Of a DNA stretch of 64,000 nt, positions 35,199-44,999 are shown in pieces. The stretch is taken from the NCBI GenBank assembly GCA_030447925.1, contig JAUJNX010000001.1:1022973-1086972 (forward strand). Reading direction: 5' to 3'. This DNA is from Egibacteraceae bacterium. Lineage in GTDB: Bacteria > Actinomycetota > Nitriliruptoria > Euzebyales > Egibacteraceae. Made by a program: the position numbers and the translations under genes. Position 1 is the first letter of the stretch; each line of letters begins with the position of its first letter. The notes beneath the pieces were generated by a model that saw only the letters and a list, made by a program, of their open reading frames with translations, searched no databases and was not told the DNA's origin.

Positions 35199-35852
35199 TC
35201 AGGACGTCGGGGCGGGCGCGGGGTCCGGCAGCGGGGGCCGCACGACCAGGTCGGCCAGGGCGCGCGTGCGCGCCACGATCCGGGCGTTGCGCCGGTCGGA
35301 CCCCAGCGCCCACGCGCGCGCCTCCTCGGGGGCCTTGCCGTGGGCGACGTGCCGGGCGATGAGGCGCTCCTCGCGGGCCACGTCGTCGGGCTCCAGGTAC
35401 CAGACCTCGTCGAGCAGGCCCCGCACCCCACCCCAGGCGCCCTCGTCCAGGAGCAGGTAGTTGCCCTCGGTGATCACCAGCGCGACCTCGCCGGGGACCA
35501 GGAGCGCGCCGGCGATGGCCTCCTCCAGGTCGCGGTCGAACAGCGGCGCGTAGACGTCGTGGTCGGCGGCCCGCAGACGGCGCAGGAGCGCGGTGAAGCC
35601 GAGGGCGTCGAAGGTGTCCGGCGCGCCCTTGCGGTCCCGGCGCCCCAGGCGGGTCAGCTCCGCGTTGGCGAGGTGGAACCCGTCCATGGGCACGACCGCC
35701 GCCGAGGGCCCCAGCTCGCGGGCCAGGTGCGCCGCGAGCGTGGACTTCCCCGCCCCCGGGGGGCCGGTGATCCCCAGCAGGCGCCGCGACCCGCCCACCA
35801 GGCCCCGGGCGCGCCCCACCAGGTCGGCCGCCGCGGCCCGCTCCTGCGTCAC
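35199..35852 (-). CDS. nucleoside/nucleotide kinase family protein (YggC/FrcK-like)
   Basis: 217 residues. P-loop GITGPPGAGKST near residue 30, substrate-side MDGFHLANAEL, then TFDALGFTALLRRL and DRDLEEAIAG, VITEGNYLLLDEGAW and the R/D-rich lid (EERLIARHVAHGKAPEEA). This pattern is that of the uridine kinase/pantothenate kinase-like family often annotated as fructose or nucleoside kinase. GTG at 35852 overlaps the preceding stop by 4 bp. Confidence 0.85.
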   Translation of the reverse strand: MTQERAAAADLVGRARGLVGGSRRLLGITGPPGAGKSTLAAHLARELGPSAAVVPMDGFHLANAELTRLGRRDRKGAPDTFDALGFTALLRRLRAADHDVYAPLFDRDLEEAIAGALLVPGEVALVITEGNYLLLDEGAWGGVRGLLDEVWYLEPDDVAREERLIARHVAHGKAPEEARAWALGSDRRNARIVARTRALADLVVRPPLPDPAPAPTS

Positions 35853-36367
35853 CGGTCCGCGGCGATGCAGCGCAGCAGCGCGGCCTCGACCGCCCCCGCC
35901 CGGTCGTGGCCGCCCATGACCGTGGGCAGGAACGCCCACGCGAGGCCAAGCGCGGGGCGGGCCGCCGCCCAGGAGCCGCCGGCGCCGCCCATGCCGATGT
36001 CGTCGCCGTCGACCTGCGCGCCGCCCCGGGTCCAGGTCACGGTCGCGTCCAGGAACAGGTCGACGCCGGTCACCGACGGGGTGAGGACGTCGCGGGGGAG
36101 GCGGCCGTCCAGGACGGCGGCCCAGAAACCGGCCAGGGCGCGGGCGGTCGCGTGGCCGGTGACGGCGGGGACCTCGCCCGCGCGCCACGCGGCGCCGTTG
36201 ACCAGGTCGGCGTCCACGCCGGTGCCCAGCGCGCGGGCGCGCAGGGACCCGGGCTGGGCACCGCCCGCCCACCAGTCCGGGGTCACGCCCTCCAGGTCCG
36301 CCACCCGGGCGTGGTCGGGCAGGGCCAGGCCGACCGACCGGTTCGGCATCAACTGGATGGTGAACAT
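35849..36367 (-). pseudogene. C-terminal half of a beta-lactamase-related serine hydrolase (EstB type)
   Basis: 172 residues resembling only the C-terminal half of a class-C beta-lactamase/esterase: GLALPDHARVADLEG, LVNGAAWRAGEVPAVTGHAT and the late motif GGAGGSWAAARPALGLAWAF (the family's HGGAGG region, here MGGAGG). The N-terminal half with the SxxK and YxN catalytic residues is missing; upstream DNA encodes the duplicated 3' end of another gene. ATG at 36367 is only the first available start. Most likely a truncated relic whose break lies near 36370-36425, although its 4-bp overlap with the kinase gene is preserved. Confidence 0.65.
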
Positions 36368-36423
36368 CGCCGGGAAGCAGGCGTAGCGGGCGTCATCGGC
36401 ACGGTCCCCGCGCCGCGGCCGGG

Positions 36424-36700
36424 TCAGCCGGGGACCTGCTCGCGCTCCGCGCGGAGGCGGGCCTTCTCGCGGCGCACGTAGGCCGCCTTGGCCTGCGCGC
36501 GGGCCACCCGCTCGCTCTTGCCCTCCGCGATCAGGCGCTGGAAGACCTCCTCGTCGACCTGGGCCTCGACGTGGAGGTCGTCCTCCTTCTTCGCCGCCGC
36601 CGGTGTCCCCGCCGCGGCGGCGGGGGCGTCGGCGGTCGCGGCCGCGGGCGCGGCGGGCGGGGCGGATCCGTGGGGCGCCGGCGGCGGAGCGGTGGGGGGC
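36424..36700 (-). pseudogene. detached 3' end of the neighbouring hypothetical gene
   Basis: An open frame ending at a TGA (36424-36426) encodes a Pro/Ala linker, then KKEDDLHVEAQVDEEVFQRL, IAEGKSERVARAQAKAAY and a basic tail VRREKARLRAEREQVPG. The first part matches, residue for residue with changes, the DNA just after the premature TAG of the gene at 36800-37732. It has no start of its own, so it appears to be the original C-terminus separated by a tandem duplication. Confidence 0.6.
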
Positions 36701-36905
36701 GGTGCGCCGGTAGAGGGCCCCCCGCACGCTCTGGCCCTCCGCGATCAGGCGCTGGAAGACCGCCTCGTCGACCTGGGCCTCGACGTGGATGTCGACCTCC
36801 TACTTCGCCGCCGCCGGCGCCCCCGCCGCGGCGGCGGCGGCGGCGGCGGTCCCGGCCGCGGCCGCGGCGGCCGGGGCGGATCCGTTGGCCGCCGGCGGCG
36901 CCGCC
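36507..36905. repeat. diverged tandem duplication (two ~185-bp copies, 214 bp apart)
   Basis: Copy A (about 36507-36690) and copy B (about 36721-36905) share long matches such as CTCCGCGATCAGGCGCTGGA and GCGGATCCGT, offset by 214 bp. Copy B carries a T-to-A change that turns the second of two Lys codons into TAG. Offset is not a multiple of three, but both copies read the same protein in their own frames. Confidence 0.75.
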
Positions 36906-37732
36906 GTCGCGGGGCGGAAGCGCGGGGTCAGCTCGACCAGGGCGCAGGTGCGCCGCCAGCGCTCCATGGCCTCGTCGCCGTCGGGCAGGTTCAGCCGCCG
37001 CCCCAGCCCGGCCCGCGCGACGCGGTCGAACAGCGGGTCGTCGCCGGGGACGACGCGGACGGTGGCGGGCACGCGCGCGATGCGGCTGCGCACGTCCTTG
37101 GAGCGCACGAGCAGCTCGACCTCCGCGGCCTCGGTCAGCCCGGGGACCTGCTGCTCGCCCGGCCCGGTCAGCACGTACACCAGGCCGCCCTCGTAGACGT
37201 ACCAGACCGGCTGCTCCCGCGGCCCGGTGGCGGCGTGGCGGCGCCAGCGGGACCGGCGCGGCGCGCGCCCCGGCCCCGCCAGCCAGAGCACGGCGCTCTT
37301 CTTCAGCGCGGCGGAGAACGCCTGCTCGGCGGCCAGGTAGGGGTCCGCGCCCGCGGCGGCCTCGACGAAGACGGGGACGGACCCCACCTCCTCGTCGTCG
37401 ATCACGAAGACGGCGGTGAGCTCCTCGGCGTCGGCCAGCTCCAGCCCGCTGATCTGGTTCTCGAAGCGGTCCTCGAACATCTCCCCGCGCAGCTCGACCC
37501 GGCGCAGCAGCGAGCGGTGCACCACGCGCCCGGTGCGGTCGCGCAGCTCGAAGCGCTCGAGGTAGGCGCCCTGGGGCCCCTGGTACTCGCGGACGACGGT
37601 GACGGGCCGCGCGACCCCCGGCAGCGCGCCGTCCACCCGCACGACGGGGTCCAGCAGCGACGGGTCGACCCGGCTCGCCTCGGCGATCTCGCTGTCGAGG
37701 ACCATCGCGTAGTGCAGGTCGGCGCGGGCCAT
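36800..37732 (-). CDS. hypothetical protein with disordered Ala-rich tail, C-terminus cut by nonsense codon
   Basis: 310 residues; family not recognised. The first ~265 residues are a mixed fold with conserved-looking segments: DLHYAMVLDSEIAEASRVDP at the start, VVREYQGPQGAYLERFELRD, VFVIDDEEVGSVPVFVEAAA, WYVYEGGLVYVLTGPGEQQ and SKDVRSRIARVPATVRVVP. These look like a nucleotide-free beta-rich domain. The rest is poly-Ala/Pro. The TAG at 36800 replaces the second Lys of a KK pair present in the downstream copy, so the original protein probably continued ~60 residues. ATG at 37732. Confidence 0.7.
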   Translation of the reverse strand: MARADLHYAMVLDSEIAEASRVDPSLLDPVVRVDGALPGVARPVTVVREYQGPQGAYLERFELRDRTGRVVHRSLLRRVELRGEMFEDRFENQISGLELADAEELTAVFVIDDEEVGSVPVFVEAAAGADPYLAAEQAFSAALKKSAVLWLAGPGRAPRRSRWRRHAATGPREQPVWYVYEGGLVYVLTGPGEQQVPGLTEAAEVELLVRSKDVRSRIARVPATVRVVPGDDPLFDRVARAGLGRRLNLPDGDEAMERWRRTCALVELTPRFRPATAAPPAANGSAPAAAAAAGTAAAAAAAAGAPAAAK

Positions 37733-37835
37733 GCGCGGACGTCTCCTGGTTCGTTGCGGGAGGCCCAGCGATCGCAGGGCGCGCAGGGCTCGCCCGGTTG
37801 TGCCGGCTGGGTCTGCGGACGAGCAGTGTAGTGGG

Positions 37836-38237
37836 TCACCGCAGGCGGGCGGCGACGCCGTGGGCGTCGAGCCAGCCGAGCAGGTCGCCGGCCAGCGGGA
37901 GCCGGTCGAGGTCGGCCCGGTCCGCCCACGCCAGCGCCGCGGCGTCGTCGCCGGCGACCGCGTCGCCCGCCGGGACGTCGACCCAGAAGTCCAGGATCAC
38001 GTAGTGGAAGCCCGGCCCGGTGCGCTCGGCGATCCCGCAGAGCGGGCCGACCGCCCCGACCAGGCCGGTCTCCTCGGCGAGCTCGCGGGCGACGGCCGCG
38101 GCCAGCGTCTCGCCGGCCTCCAGCTTCCCGCCGGGCAGCGCCCAGCGCCCGGCCGCGGGTGGCCGGGCGCGCCGGACCAGCAGCAGCCGCCCGTCGCGGA
38201 CGCACACCGCCCCCACCCCGACGGTGGGCCGGGTCAC
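37836..38237 (-). CDS. NUDIX hydrolase
   Basis: 133 residues. The NUDIX box is complete: GGKLEAGETLAAAVARELAE followed by ETGL. The fold begins VGVGAVCVRDGRLLLVRRAR. It hydrolyses a nucleoside diphosphate derivative of unknown identity; the type resembles MutT/ADP-ribose pyrophosphatase small NUDIX proteins. GTG at 38237 overlaps the tldE stop by 4 bp, suggesting co-translation. Confidence 0.9.
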   Translation of the reverse strand: MTRPTVGVGAVCVRDGRLLLVRRARPPAAGRWALPGGKLEAGETLAAAVARELAEETGLVGAVGPLCGIAERTGPGFHYVILDFWVDVPAGDAVAGDDAAALAWADRADLDRLPLAGDLLGWLDAHGVAARLR

Positions 38238-39604
38238 CCGAAGGTGGTGGTCGAGGTGAAGGCGAAGGCGGGCAGGCGCAGGGCGGGGCAGCGGGCGCCG
38301 CCGAAGAACAGCTCCGAGGCGTACCCGGTCTCCGCGCTGACCGCCTCGACGCGGGCCAGCGCCGCCAGCACCGACTGGGTGAAGCGCAGGTTGCGCACCG
38401 CGCCGACGACGCGCCCGTCCTCGACCAGGAAGGTGCCGTCGCGGGTCATGCCGGTCAGGACCGTCTCCAGGGGCTGCACGACGTTGGTGTAGTGGAAGCG
38501 GGTGACGAGCAGGCCGCGCTCGCAGCCGTCGACCAGGTCCTGGACCGACCCGCCGTCGCCGGGGGCCACCAGGGGATTGGCGGCGACCGGGCCGAAGGTG
38601 TTGGGCGCCGGCAGCCCGTGGCCGGTCGACCCGGTGCCGGCCCTGGCACCCGTCGCCCGGTCGTGGACGACGCCGCGCAGCACCCCGTCGCGCACCAGCT
38701 CGACGCGCTGCGCGGGGGTCCCCTCCGCGTCGAACGGGTACCCGACGGTGCCCGGCGCGGTCGCGTCGTCCACGATCGTGAGCGCCGGGTCCAGCGCCGC
38801 CTCGCCCAGGCGGCCGGAGGTGAACGCGCGGCCCTCCAGCCACGCGCGGCCCCCGAAGCCCAGGTAGGACAGGAACTGGACCAGCGTGGCGGTGGCGGCG
38901 GGCTCCAGCACGACCGCCCAGGTCCCCGGGTCGACCTCGACGGGGTCGGCGCCCAGCCGCGCCTTGTGCGCCGCCCGCCGGCCCACCGCGGCGGGGTCGA
39001 CGTCGGCGACCGCGCGCCCCCCCGCCTCGGCGTAGCCCGACGACGTCGCGCCGGTGACCACGGTGGTCAGCGCCGCCCGCGACAGCAGGGCGGTGGCGGA
39101 CTGCCCGGCGGTGGTGAACACCCCCAGCTCCGCGGCCCCGGTCTCGTACGCGCCGGCCGCCTCGTAGCCGGACGGCACCTGGGCGACGAGCGCGGCGACC
39201 GCGCCCGCGCGGTCCGCGGGGGACGCGCCCACCGTGGCCTCGTCGACGGGGACGGTGCCGACCGGTGCGGCCGGCGCCAGGCCCGGGAAGTCGGGGTCCT
39301 CGGGGGCGACCGCGGCGATCGCGCGCGCCGCCGCCGCGGCCGCGGCGACGCGCGCGGGGTCGTCGGTGGTGACGGCCGCGACGCCGCTGCGCCCGCCGGG
39401 CAGGACCACGCGGACGCGGACCTCGACCTGCTCGGTCCAGACGTTCTGGTGGATCTGGGAGTGGGCGAAGCGGGTGACCGCCTGGGCGGACCGCGACACG
39501 ACGACCTCGACCTCGTCGCTGCCGGCCAGCGCCAGCGCCGCGTCGGCCAGGCGGGCGAGCCCGCGCGGGCCGAGGACCGCGTCAGAGGTGGGGGAGGTGG
39601 TCAT
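38234..39604 (-). CDS. tldE: TldE/PmbA-type metalloprotease subunit
   Basis: 456 residues of the TldD/E family, the non-catalytic partner. Landmarks: RFAHSQIHQNVWTEQVEVRV near the N-terminus, GHGLPAPNTFGPVAANPLVA and VQPLETVLTGMTRDGTFLVE near the end. No HExxxH motif is present, as expected for TldE. ATG at 39604 overlaps the tldD stop (ATGA). TldD/TldE heterodimers degrade unfolded peptides and mature ribosomal peptides such as microcins. Confidence 0.92.
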   Translation of the reverse strand: MTTSPTSDAVLGPRGLARLADAALALAGSDEVEVVVSRSAQAVTRFAHSQIHQNVWTEQVEVRVRVVLPGGRSGVAAVTTDDPARVAAAAAAARAIAAVAPEDPDFPGLAPAAPVGTVPVDEATVGASPADRAGAVAALVAQVPSGYEAAGAYETGAAELGVFTTAGQSATALLSRAALTTVVTGATSSGYAEAGGRAVADVDPAAVGRRAAHKARLGADPVEVDPGTWAVVLEPAATATLVQFLSYLGFGGRAWLEGRAFTSGRLGEAALDPALTIVDDATAPGTVGYPFDAEGTPAQRVELVRDGVLRGVVHDRATGARAGTGSTGHGLPAPNTFGPVAANPLVAPGDGGSVQDLVDGCERGLLVTRFHYTNVVQPLETVLTGMTRDGTFLVEDGRVVGAVRNLRFTQSVLAALARVEAVSAETGYASELFFGGARCPALRLPAFAFTSTTTFG

Positions 39605-41046
39605 CGGTGCCCCATCACGACGTCGCGGAAGCGCGCGGGCGCGGCGCCGTGGGCGACCCGCGCCACCTGGCCGGGCTGGCCCTTGCCGCAGTTGGGCGTG
39701 CCGTAGACCTGCCAGGCCTGCGGCCCGGCGACCGCGTCGCAGGAACCCCAGAAGGCGGTGGTGCGGCCCTGGTAGGTGGGGTTGCGGTAGCGCCGGCCCA
39801 GCTTGCCGGCGCGGATCTCGTAGGCGACCTCGCAGCCGAAGGCGAAGTTGACGCGCTTGTCGTCGATCGACCAGGACCGGTTGGTCGACAGGAAGACGCC
39901 GTCGCCGGTGTCCTCCAGCAGCTCCTCCAGCGACCCCTCGCCGGGCTCCAGGTGGATGTTGGTCATGCGGATCAGCGGGATCGCGGCCCACGAGTCGGCC
40001 CGCATGGTGCCGTTGCTGACCGTGCCGTCGTCCAGCTCCGCCGCGGTCTCCCGGCTGGTCAGGAACCCCTGGAGGACCCCGTCGGCCACCAGCACGTGCC
40101 GCCCGGCCGGCACCCCCTCGTCGTCCCAGCCGTAGGTCCCCAGCGCCTTGGGCGTGGTGGAGTCCAGCGTGAGGTTGACCAGCGGCGACCCGTAGCGCAG
40201 GCGCCCGCGGTCGCCCGGCTCCAGGAACGAGGTGCCGGCGTAGGCGGCCTCGTAGCCCAGGACGCGGTCCAGCTCGGTCGCGTGGCCCACCGACTCGTGC
40301 ACCTGCAGGGCGAGCTGGTTGCCGTCGAGCACGAGCGTGCCGGTCTGCGCGGGCAGGTCGGGCGCGGTGAGCAGCGCCACGCACTCCTCGGCGTAGCCCG
40401 GCGCCCGCCCGGCGAGGTCCAGGGCCAGCACGTCCTCCCACCCGCCGGTCCCGCAGTAGCCGCGGAAGGAGTTGGGGAACGACCGCGTCTGCAGCTGCCC
40501 GTCGGCGATGGCCACGCACTCCACCCCGCCCGCCACCTGCACCACGGTCTGGGCGACGTCGGCGCCCTCGCTGGACAGGAAGCGCTTGGTGGTGCGCCAG
40601 GCGTCGGTGCTGCCGCGGGCGAACGACAGCCCGTCCACGGCGCCCGCCGCGGCGGTCGCGGCGAACAGCAGGGCGAGCTTCTCGTCCAGGGGCACCGTGA
40701 AGGGGTCCACGCGCAGCGGGGTGGAGTAGGTGGCGCCCCGGGCGACCGGGACGGGGGTCAGGCGCACCGGCCGGCGCTGGACCTGCGCGCTGGCCAGGGC
40801 GACCGCGTGGGCGCGGTGGGCGGCCTCCAGCACCGCGGCGCGCTCCAGGCGGGCGGTGGCCGCGAAGCCCCACGAGCCGCCAGCGAGCACGCGGATGCCG
40901 ATGCCGCGGGTGGTCGCCCGCTCCACCCCGTCCAGGCGCTGGTCCTGGACCGAGACCGACTCGGTCTCCTCGGTGACCGCGCGCACGTCGGCGTAGTCCG
41001 CGAGGCCCGCCGCCTCGTCCAGGGCGAGCGCCGCCAGCTCCTCCAC
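39601..41046 (-). CDS. tldD: TldD metalloprotease catalytic subunit
   Basis: 481 residues. The zinc motif HExxxH is seen as HESVGHATELDR near residue 250, with the later conserved GTPNCGKGQPGQ and RMTNIHLEPG. Start GTG at 41046 (V-E-E-L-A-A-L-A-L) has GGAAGG upstream; there is no good ATG. It pairs with tldE through the overlap. No peptide-natural-product gene is nearby, so a general peptide turnover role is likely. Confidence 0.92.
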   Translation of the reverse strand: MEELAALALDEAAGLADYADVRAVTEETESVSVQDQRLDGVERATTRGIGIRVLAGGSWGFAATARLERAAVLEAAHRAHAVALASAQVQRRPVRLTPVPVARGATYSTPLRVDPFTVPLDEKLALLFAATAAAGAVDGLSFARGSTDAWRTTKRFLSSEGADVAQTVVQVAGGVECVAIADGQLQTRSFPNSFRGYCGTGGWEDVLALDLAGRAPGYAEECVALLTAPDLPAQTGTLVLDGNQLALQVHESVGHATELDRVLGYEAAYAGTSFLEPGDRGRLRYGSPLVNLTLDSTTPKALGTYGWDDEGVPAGRHVLVADGVLQGFLTSRETAAELDDGTVSNGTMRADSWAAIPLIRMTNIHLEPGEGSLEELLEDTGDGVFLSTNRSWSIDDKRVNFAFGCEVAYEIRAGKLGRRYRNPTYQGRTTAFWGSCDAVAGPQAWQVYGTPNCGKGQPGQVARVAHGAAPARFRDVVMGHR

Positions 41047-41160
41047 CGCACGTTCCTTCCCGCTGCCCGCGTGGTCCCCCGCCCGGGGGCCCACGGTCCG
41101 ACGACGGTAGCAGGTGCCTCCCCCCCGACCGGCGAATGGGAGGCGGCGTACGATCTGGGG

Positions 41161-42309
<1,149 letters not shown>

Positions 42310-42357
42310 CGTCCTCCTAGCGGTGTAAGAGGTTCGGCGCTGCTAGCGTGCGGACCC

Positions 42358-43233
42358 GTGAGGTTCGATCTCCACACCCACAGCATCCATTCCGACGGCA
42401 CGACGACGCCGGCGGAGAACGCCGCGCTCGCGGCGGGCGCCGGCCTGTCCGGGCTCGCGCTGACCGACCACGACACCCTGGCCGGATGGGACGAGGCGCG
42501 TGACGCCTGCGCCCGCCACGGCCTGGACTTCGTGCCGGGCATCGAGCTCTCGACCGAGGACGACGGCGCCTCGGTCCACGTGCTGGGCTACTGGATCGAC
42601 CCCGACGACCCGGACCTGGCGGCGGAGAACGCCCGCCTGCGGGTGTCGCGGTCGGACCGCGCCGGCCAGATCCTCGCGCGCCTGGCCGACCTGGGCGTCG
42701 TGGTCGACCCGGCCGCGGTCCGCGCCATCGCGGGGACCGCGCCCATCGGGCGCCCCCACATCGCCCAGGCGATGGTCGAGGTCGGGGTCGTGGCTTCGCT
42801 GGACGAGGCGTTCGACCGGTACCTCGCCGACGGCGGCCCCGCGTGGGTCGTCAAGCACGCGGTGTCGCCGGAGGACGGCGTCCGGCTGATCCGCGGGGCG
42901 GGCGGCGTCGCGGTGCTCGCCCACCCCGGCGGGCACGACGACGGCGAGGTGCGGGTCGGCGGCGCGTCGCTGGAACTGGTGGACCGGCTGGTCGGCGCGG
43001 GGCTCGCGGGCCTGGAGGCCGAGCACGCGGGCCACGCGCCGGGTACGGTCTCCTACTGGCGGCGGGTTGCCGCCGACCGCGGGCTCGTGGTCACCGGATC
43101 CAGTGACTTCCACGGATCACGCAAGGGCGTGCGGCTGGGTGCTTCGACGACCTCGGGGGAGGCCGTCGACGTGTTGCGGGGCAGGAGGGCGGCCGTCGAC
43201 GCTGACGCCGCTGAGAGGAGAGAGTCGTGGTAG
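42358..43233 (+). CDS. PHP-domain phosphoesterase (RNase AM / nucleoside bisphosphatase-like)
   Basis: 291 residues. PHP metal ligands are intact: DLHTHSIHSDGTTTP, ALTDHDTLAG, PGIELST, VLAHPGG and the terminal GSSDFHG. This family (YciV/TrpH) dephosphorylates 3',5'-nucleoside bisphosphates and trims 5' ends of RNA. GTG start at 42358. The 3' end overlaps the FHA-LuxR gene, so the two are translated together. Confidence 0.9.
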   Translation: MRFDLHTHSIHSDGTTTPAENAALAAGAGLSGLALTDHDTLAGWDEARDACARHGLDFVPGIELSTEDDGASVHVLGYWIDPDDPDLAAENARLRVSRSDRAGQILARLADLGVVVDPAAVRAIAGTAPIGRPHIAQAMVEVGVVASLDEAFDRYLADGGPAWVVKHAVSPEDGVRLIRGAGGVAVLAHPGGHDDGEVRVGGASLELVDRLVGAGLAGLEAEHAGHAPGTVSYWRRVAADRGLVVTGSSDFHGSRKGVRLGASTTSGEAVDVLRGRRAAVDADAAERRESW

Positions 43234-43805
43234 GCCCGGCGAAACGCCTTGTGCCGCTGCCGCAGTTCCTGGTGACCAGCGAGGGGCCGCTGCACGGCAA
43301 GACCCTGGTGATCACCCAGGACGAACAGGTGCTCGGCCGCAGGGACGGGTCGCCGCTGCAGCTCGAGGACCCGCACGTCAGCCGCGCCCACGCCGTCATC
43401 CGGCGGCAGAGCGGGGTCGTCGTGCTGGAGGACCTCGGCTCGACCGGCGGCACCTACGTGAACGGCGAGATGGTGGCGGGCGCGCAGGCGCTGCGGCACA
43501 ACGACCTGGTGCGCTTCGGGACGGTCGAGACGCGGTTCGAGGATCGCGGCTCCCTGATGGAGGCCGAGGACGCGACCGCGCTCATCGAGCTCCCGCCGGC
43601 GGAGGAGAAGCCGGTCCTGAGCCCGCGGCAGGCCGAGGTCCTCAGCTACCTGAAGGAGGGCCTCACCAACCCCGAGATCGCGGTGCGCCTCGGCGTCACC
43701 GAGCGCACGGTCAAGGCGCACTGCCAGGAGGTCTTCGACCGCCTGGGGGCGCGCAACCGCACCGCCGCCGTGGCGGCCGCGATGCGGCTGGGGCTGTTCG
43801 AGTAG
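43227..43805 (+). CDS. FHA-LuxR fusion transcriptional regulator
   Basis: 192 residues. An N-terminal FHA domain (about 15-105) has GRRDGSPLQLEDPHVSRAHA with the phosphothreonine-binding Arg/Ser/His set and LEDLGSTGGTYVNGE. A C-terminal LuxR-type helix-turn-helix (about 130-190) reads LSPRQAEVLSYLKEGLTNPE, then RLGVTERTVKAH. It lacks a receiver domain; control by Ser/Thr phosphorylation is inferred. GTG at 43227 overlaps the PHP stop (GTGGTAG). Confidence 0.9.
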   Translation: MVGPAKRLVPLPQFLVTSEGPLHGKTLVITQDEQVLGRRDGSPLQLEDPHVSRAHAVIRRQSGVVVLEDLGSTGGTYVNGEMVAGAQALRHNDLVRFGTVETRFEDRGSLMEAEDATALIELPPAEEKPVLSPRQAEVLSYLKEGLTNPEIAVRLGVTERTVKAHCQEVFDRLGARNRTAAVAAAMRLGLFE

Positions 43806-43914
43806 GAACCGGCTTCAGCGGGTGGCGCGACCGGCCGACATGGCTAGCATGGCGGCCGACCGAGCCGTCCAGGCCCCGTCCTCCATGCAGCCCCTCGGAG
43901 CTATTTGTCATAGC

Positions 43915-44066
43915 AGTAGGGTCCGCTCGCCGGCCCCGCGCAACCGGTCTCGACCGGGAGCGCCAGGTCGCGGGGACCCGTACTGGAGACCCCTGGCTCC
44001 TCCGTCCCGCCGGCAGTGCGCGGCGACGGCGGGGGCGCCACGTTCCAGAGTGGATGAACCGCTCTG
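43915..44066 (+). ncRNA. candidate structured RNA or leader upstream of the inositol-phosphatase-like gene
   Basis: The 347-bp gap between genes holds five stems. P1: AGTAGGGTCC (43915-43924) with GGACCC-g-TACT (43974-43984), ten pairs with one bulge. P2 inside it: GCGC-AA-CCGGT-CTCG-ACCGG-GA-GCGC (43938-43963). P3: GGAG/CTCC (43985-44000). P4: CCCGCCG/CGGCGGG (44006-44012, 44027-44033). P5: CAGAGTGG-ATGAA-CCGCTCTG (44046-44066). CCAGG/CCTGG (43963-43967, 43992-43996) could compete with P1. An AT-rich patch (43900-43918) precedes it. It matches no riboswitch class I can name. The rest of the gap shows no gene. Confidence 0.45.
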
Positions 44067-44152
44067 AGCTGGGTCTGTGACGGAGGGCGGGACCTGGGCG
44101 GCTCGTGCGCTGCCCGCGCCCGGGTGCCCATCGACGTCCGAGGACGCCTGCC

Positions 44153-44965
44153 ATGCCCGTCGTCGCGAACTCCCCGGCCCGCGGACCGGCCGCCGCCGAC
44201 CTCGCCGAGCTGGCCGTCGAGGTCGCCCAGGCCGCTGGCGCCCTGCTGCTCGCCAGGGCGGGGACCGCGCTGACCGTGACCACGAAGTCCTCCGGCACCG
44301 ACCCGGTCAGCGAGGCGGACCGCGCCGCGGAGGCGCTGCTCGTCGACGCGCTGCTGCGCGCGCGGCCGGGCGACGGCCTGCTGGGGGAGGAGGGCGCCGA
44401 CCGCGCCGGCACGACCGGCCTGCGCTGGGTGGTCGACCCGCTCGACGGCACCGTCAACTACCTCTACGGCCTGCCGGGCTGGACGGTCTCCGTCGCCTGC
44501 GAGCAGCGCGAGGGCGACGGCTGGCGCGGGATCGCCGGGGCCGTGCACCACCCGCCCGCGGGCGAGACCTTCCGGGCGTGGCAGGGGGGCGGCGCCTGGT
44601 CGGGGGAGCGCCGGCTGCGGGTCAACGACCCGGTGGCGCTGGACCGGGCCCTGATCGCGACCGGGTTCGGCTACCTGCCGCAGGTCCGCGCCCGCCAGGC
44701 CGGCGTCGCCGCCGCGCTGCTGCCCCGCGTCCGCGACCTGCGCCGCATCGGGTCCGCGGCGCTGGACCTGTGCCTGGTCGCGGCGGGGCGGGTGGACGGG
44801 TACTACGAGGACAGCTGCTCGCGGTGGGACTGGGCCGCCGGGGCGGTGGTCGCGGGCGAGGCGGGCGCGGTGGTGACGCCGCTGGCGTCGCCCGAGGGCG
44901 CGGTGGGCGCCCTGGCCGCCGGTCCGGCCCTGCACGCCGCCCTCCGCCCCCACGTGCAGCCCTGA
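44153..44965 (+). CDS. inositol monophosphatase family protein
   Basis: 270 residues with the lithium-sensitive phosphatase motifs: DPVSEADRAAE, GEEG, WVVDPLDGTVNYLYG and WDWAAGAVVAGEAG. It dephosphorylates inositol phosphate or a related sugar phosphate such as histidinol phosphate. ATG at 44153; an in-frame upstream start at 44105 would add a Pro/Arg-rich stretch that looks non-coding. The long leader ahead of it holds the candidate structured RNA. Confidence 0.9.
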   Translation: MPVVANSPARGPAAADLAELAVEVAQAAGALLLARAGTALTVTTKSSGTDPVSEADRAAEALLVDALLRARPGDGLLGEEGADRAGTTGLRWVVDPLDGTVNYLYGLPGWTVSVACEQREGDGWRGIAGAVHHPPAGETFRAWQGGGAWSGERRLRVNDPVALDRALIATGFGYLPQVRARQAGVAAALLPRVRDLRRIGSAALDLCLVAAGRVDGYYEDSCSRWDWAAGAVVAGEAGAVVTPLASPEGAVGALAAGPALHAALRPHVQP

Positions 44966-44999
44966 CGCCGGCGGCGCGCGCCGTGGCACCATCGGGCCC

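Noticed and set aside
36424..36727. The minus frame through 36727 considered as an N-terminal extension of the serine hydrolase
   Set aside because: It is Arg/Pro-rich nonsense in that frame, whereas another frame reads the duplicated tail of the neighbouring gene.
43895..44070. Structured gap considered as c-di-AMP, cobalamin, TPP or SAM riboswitch, tmRNA, SRP RNA or RNase P RNA
   Set aside because: None of the hallmark conserved boxes of those classes could be found on either strand.
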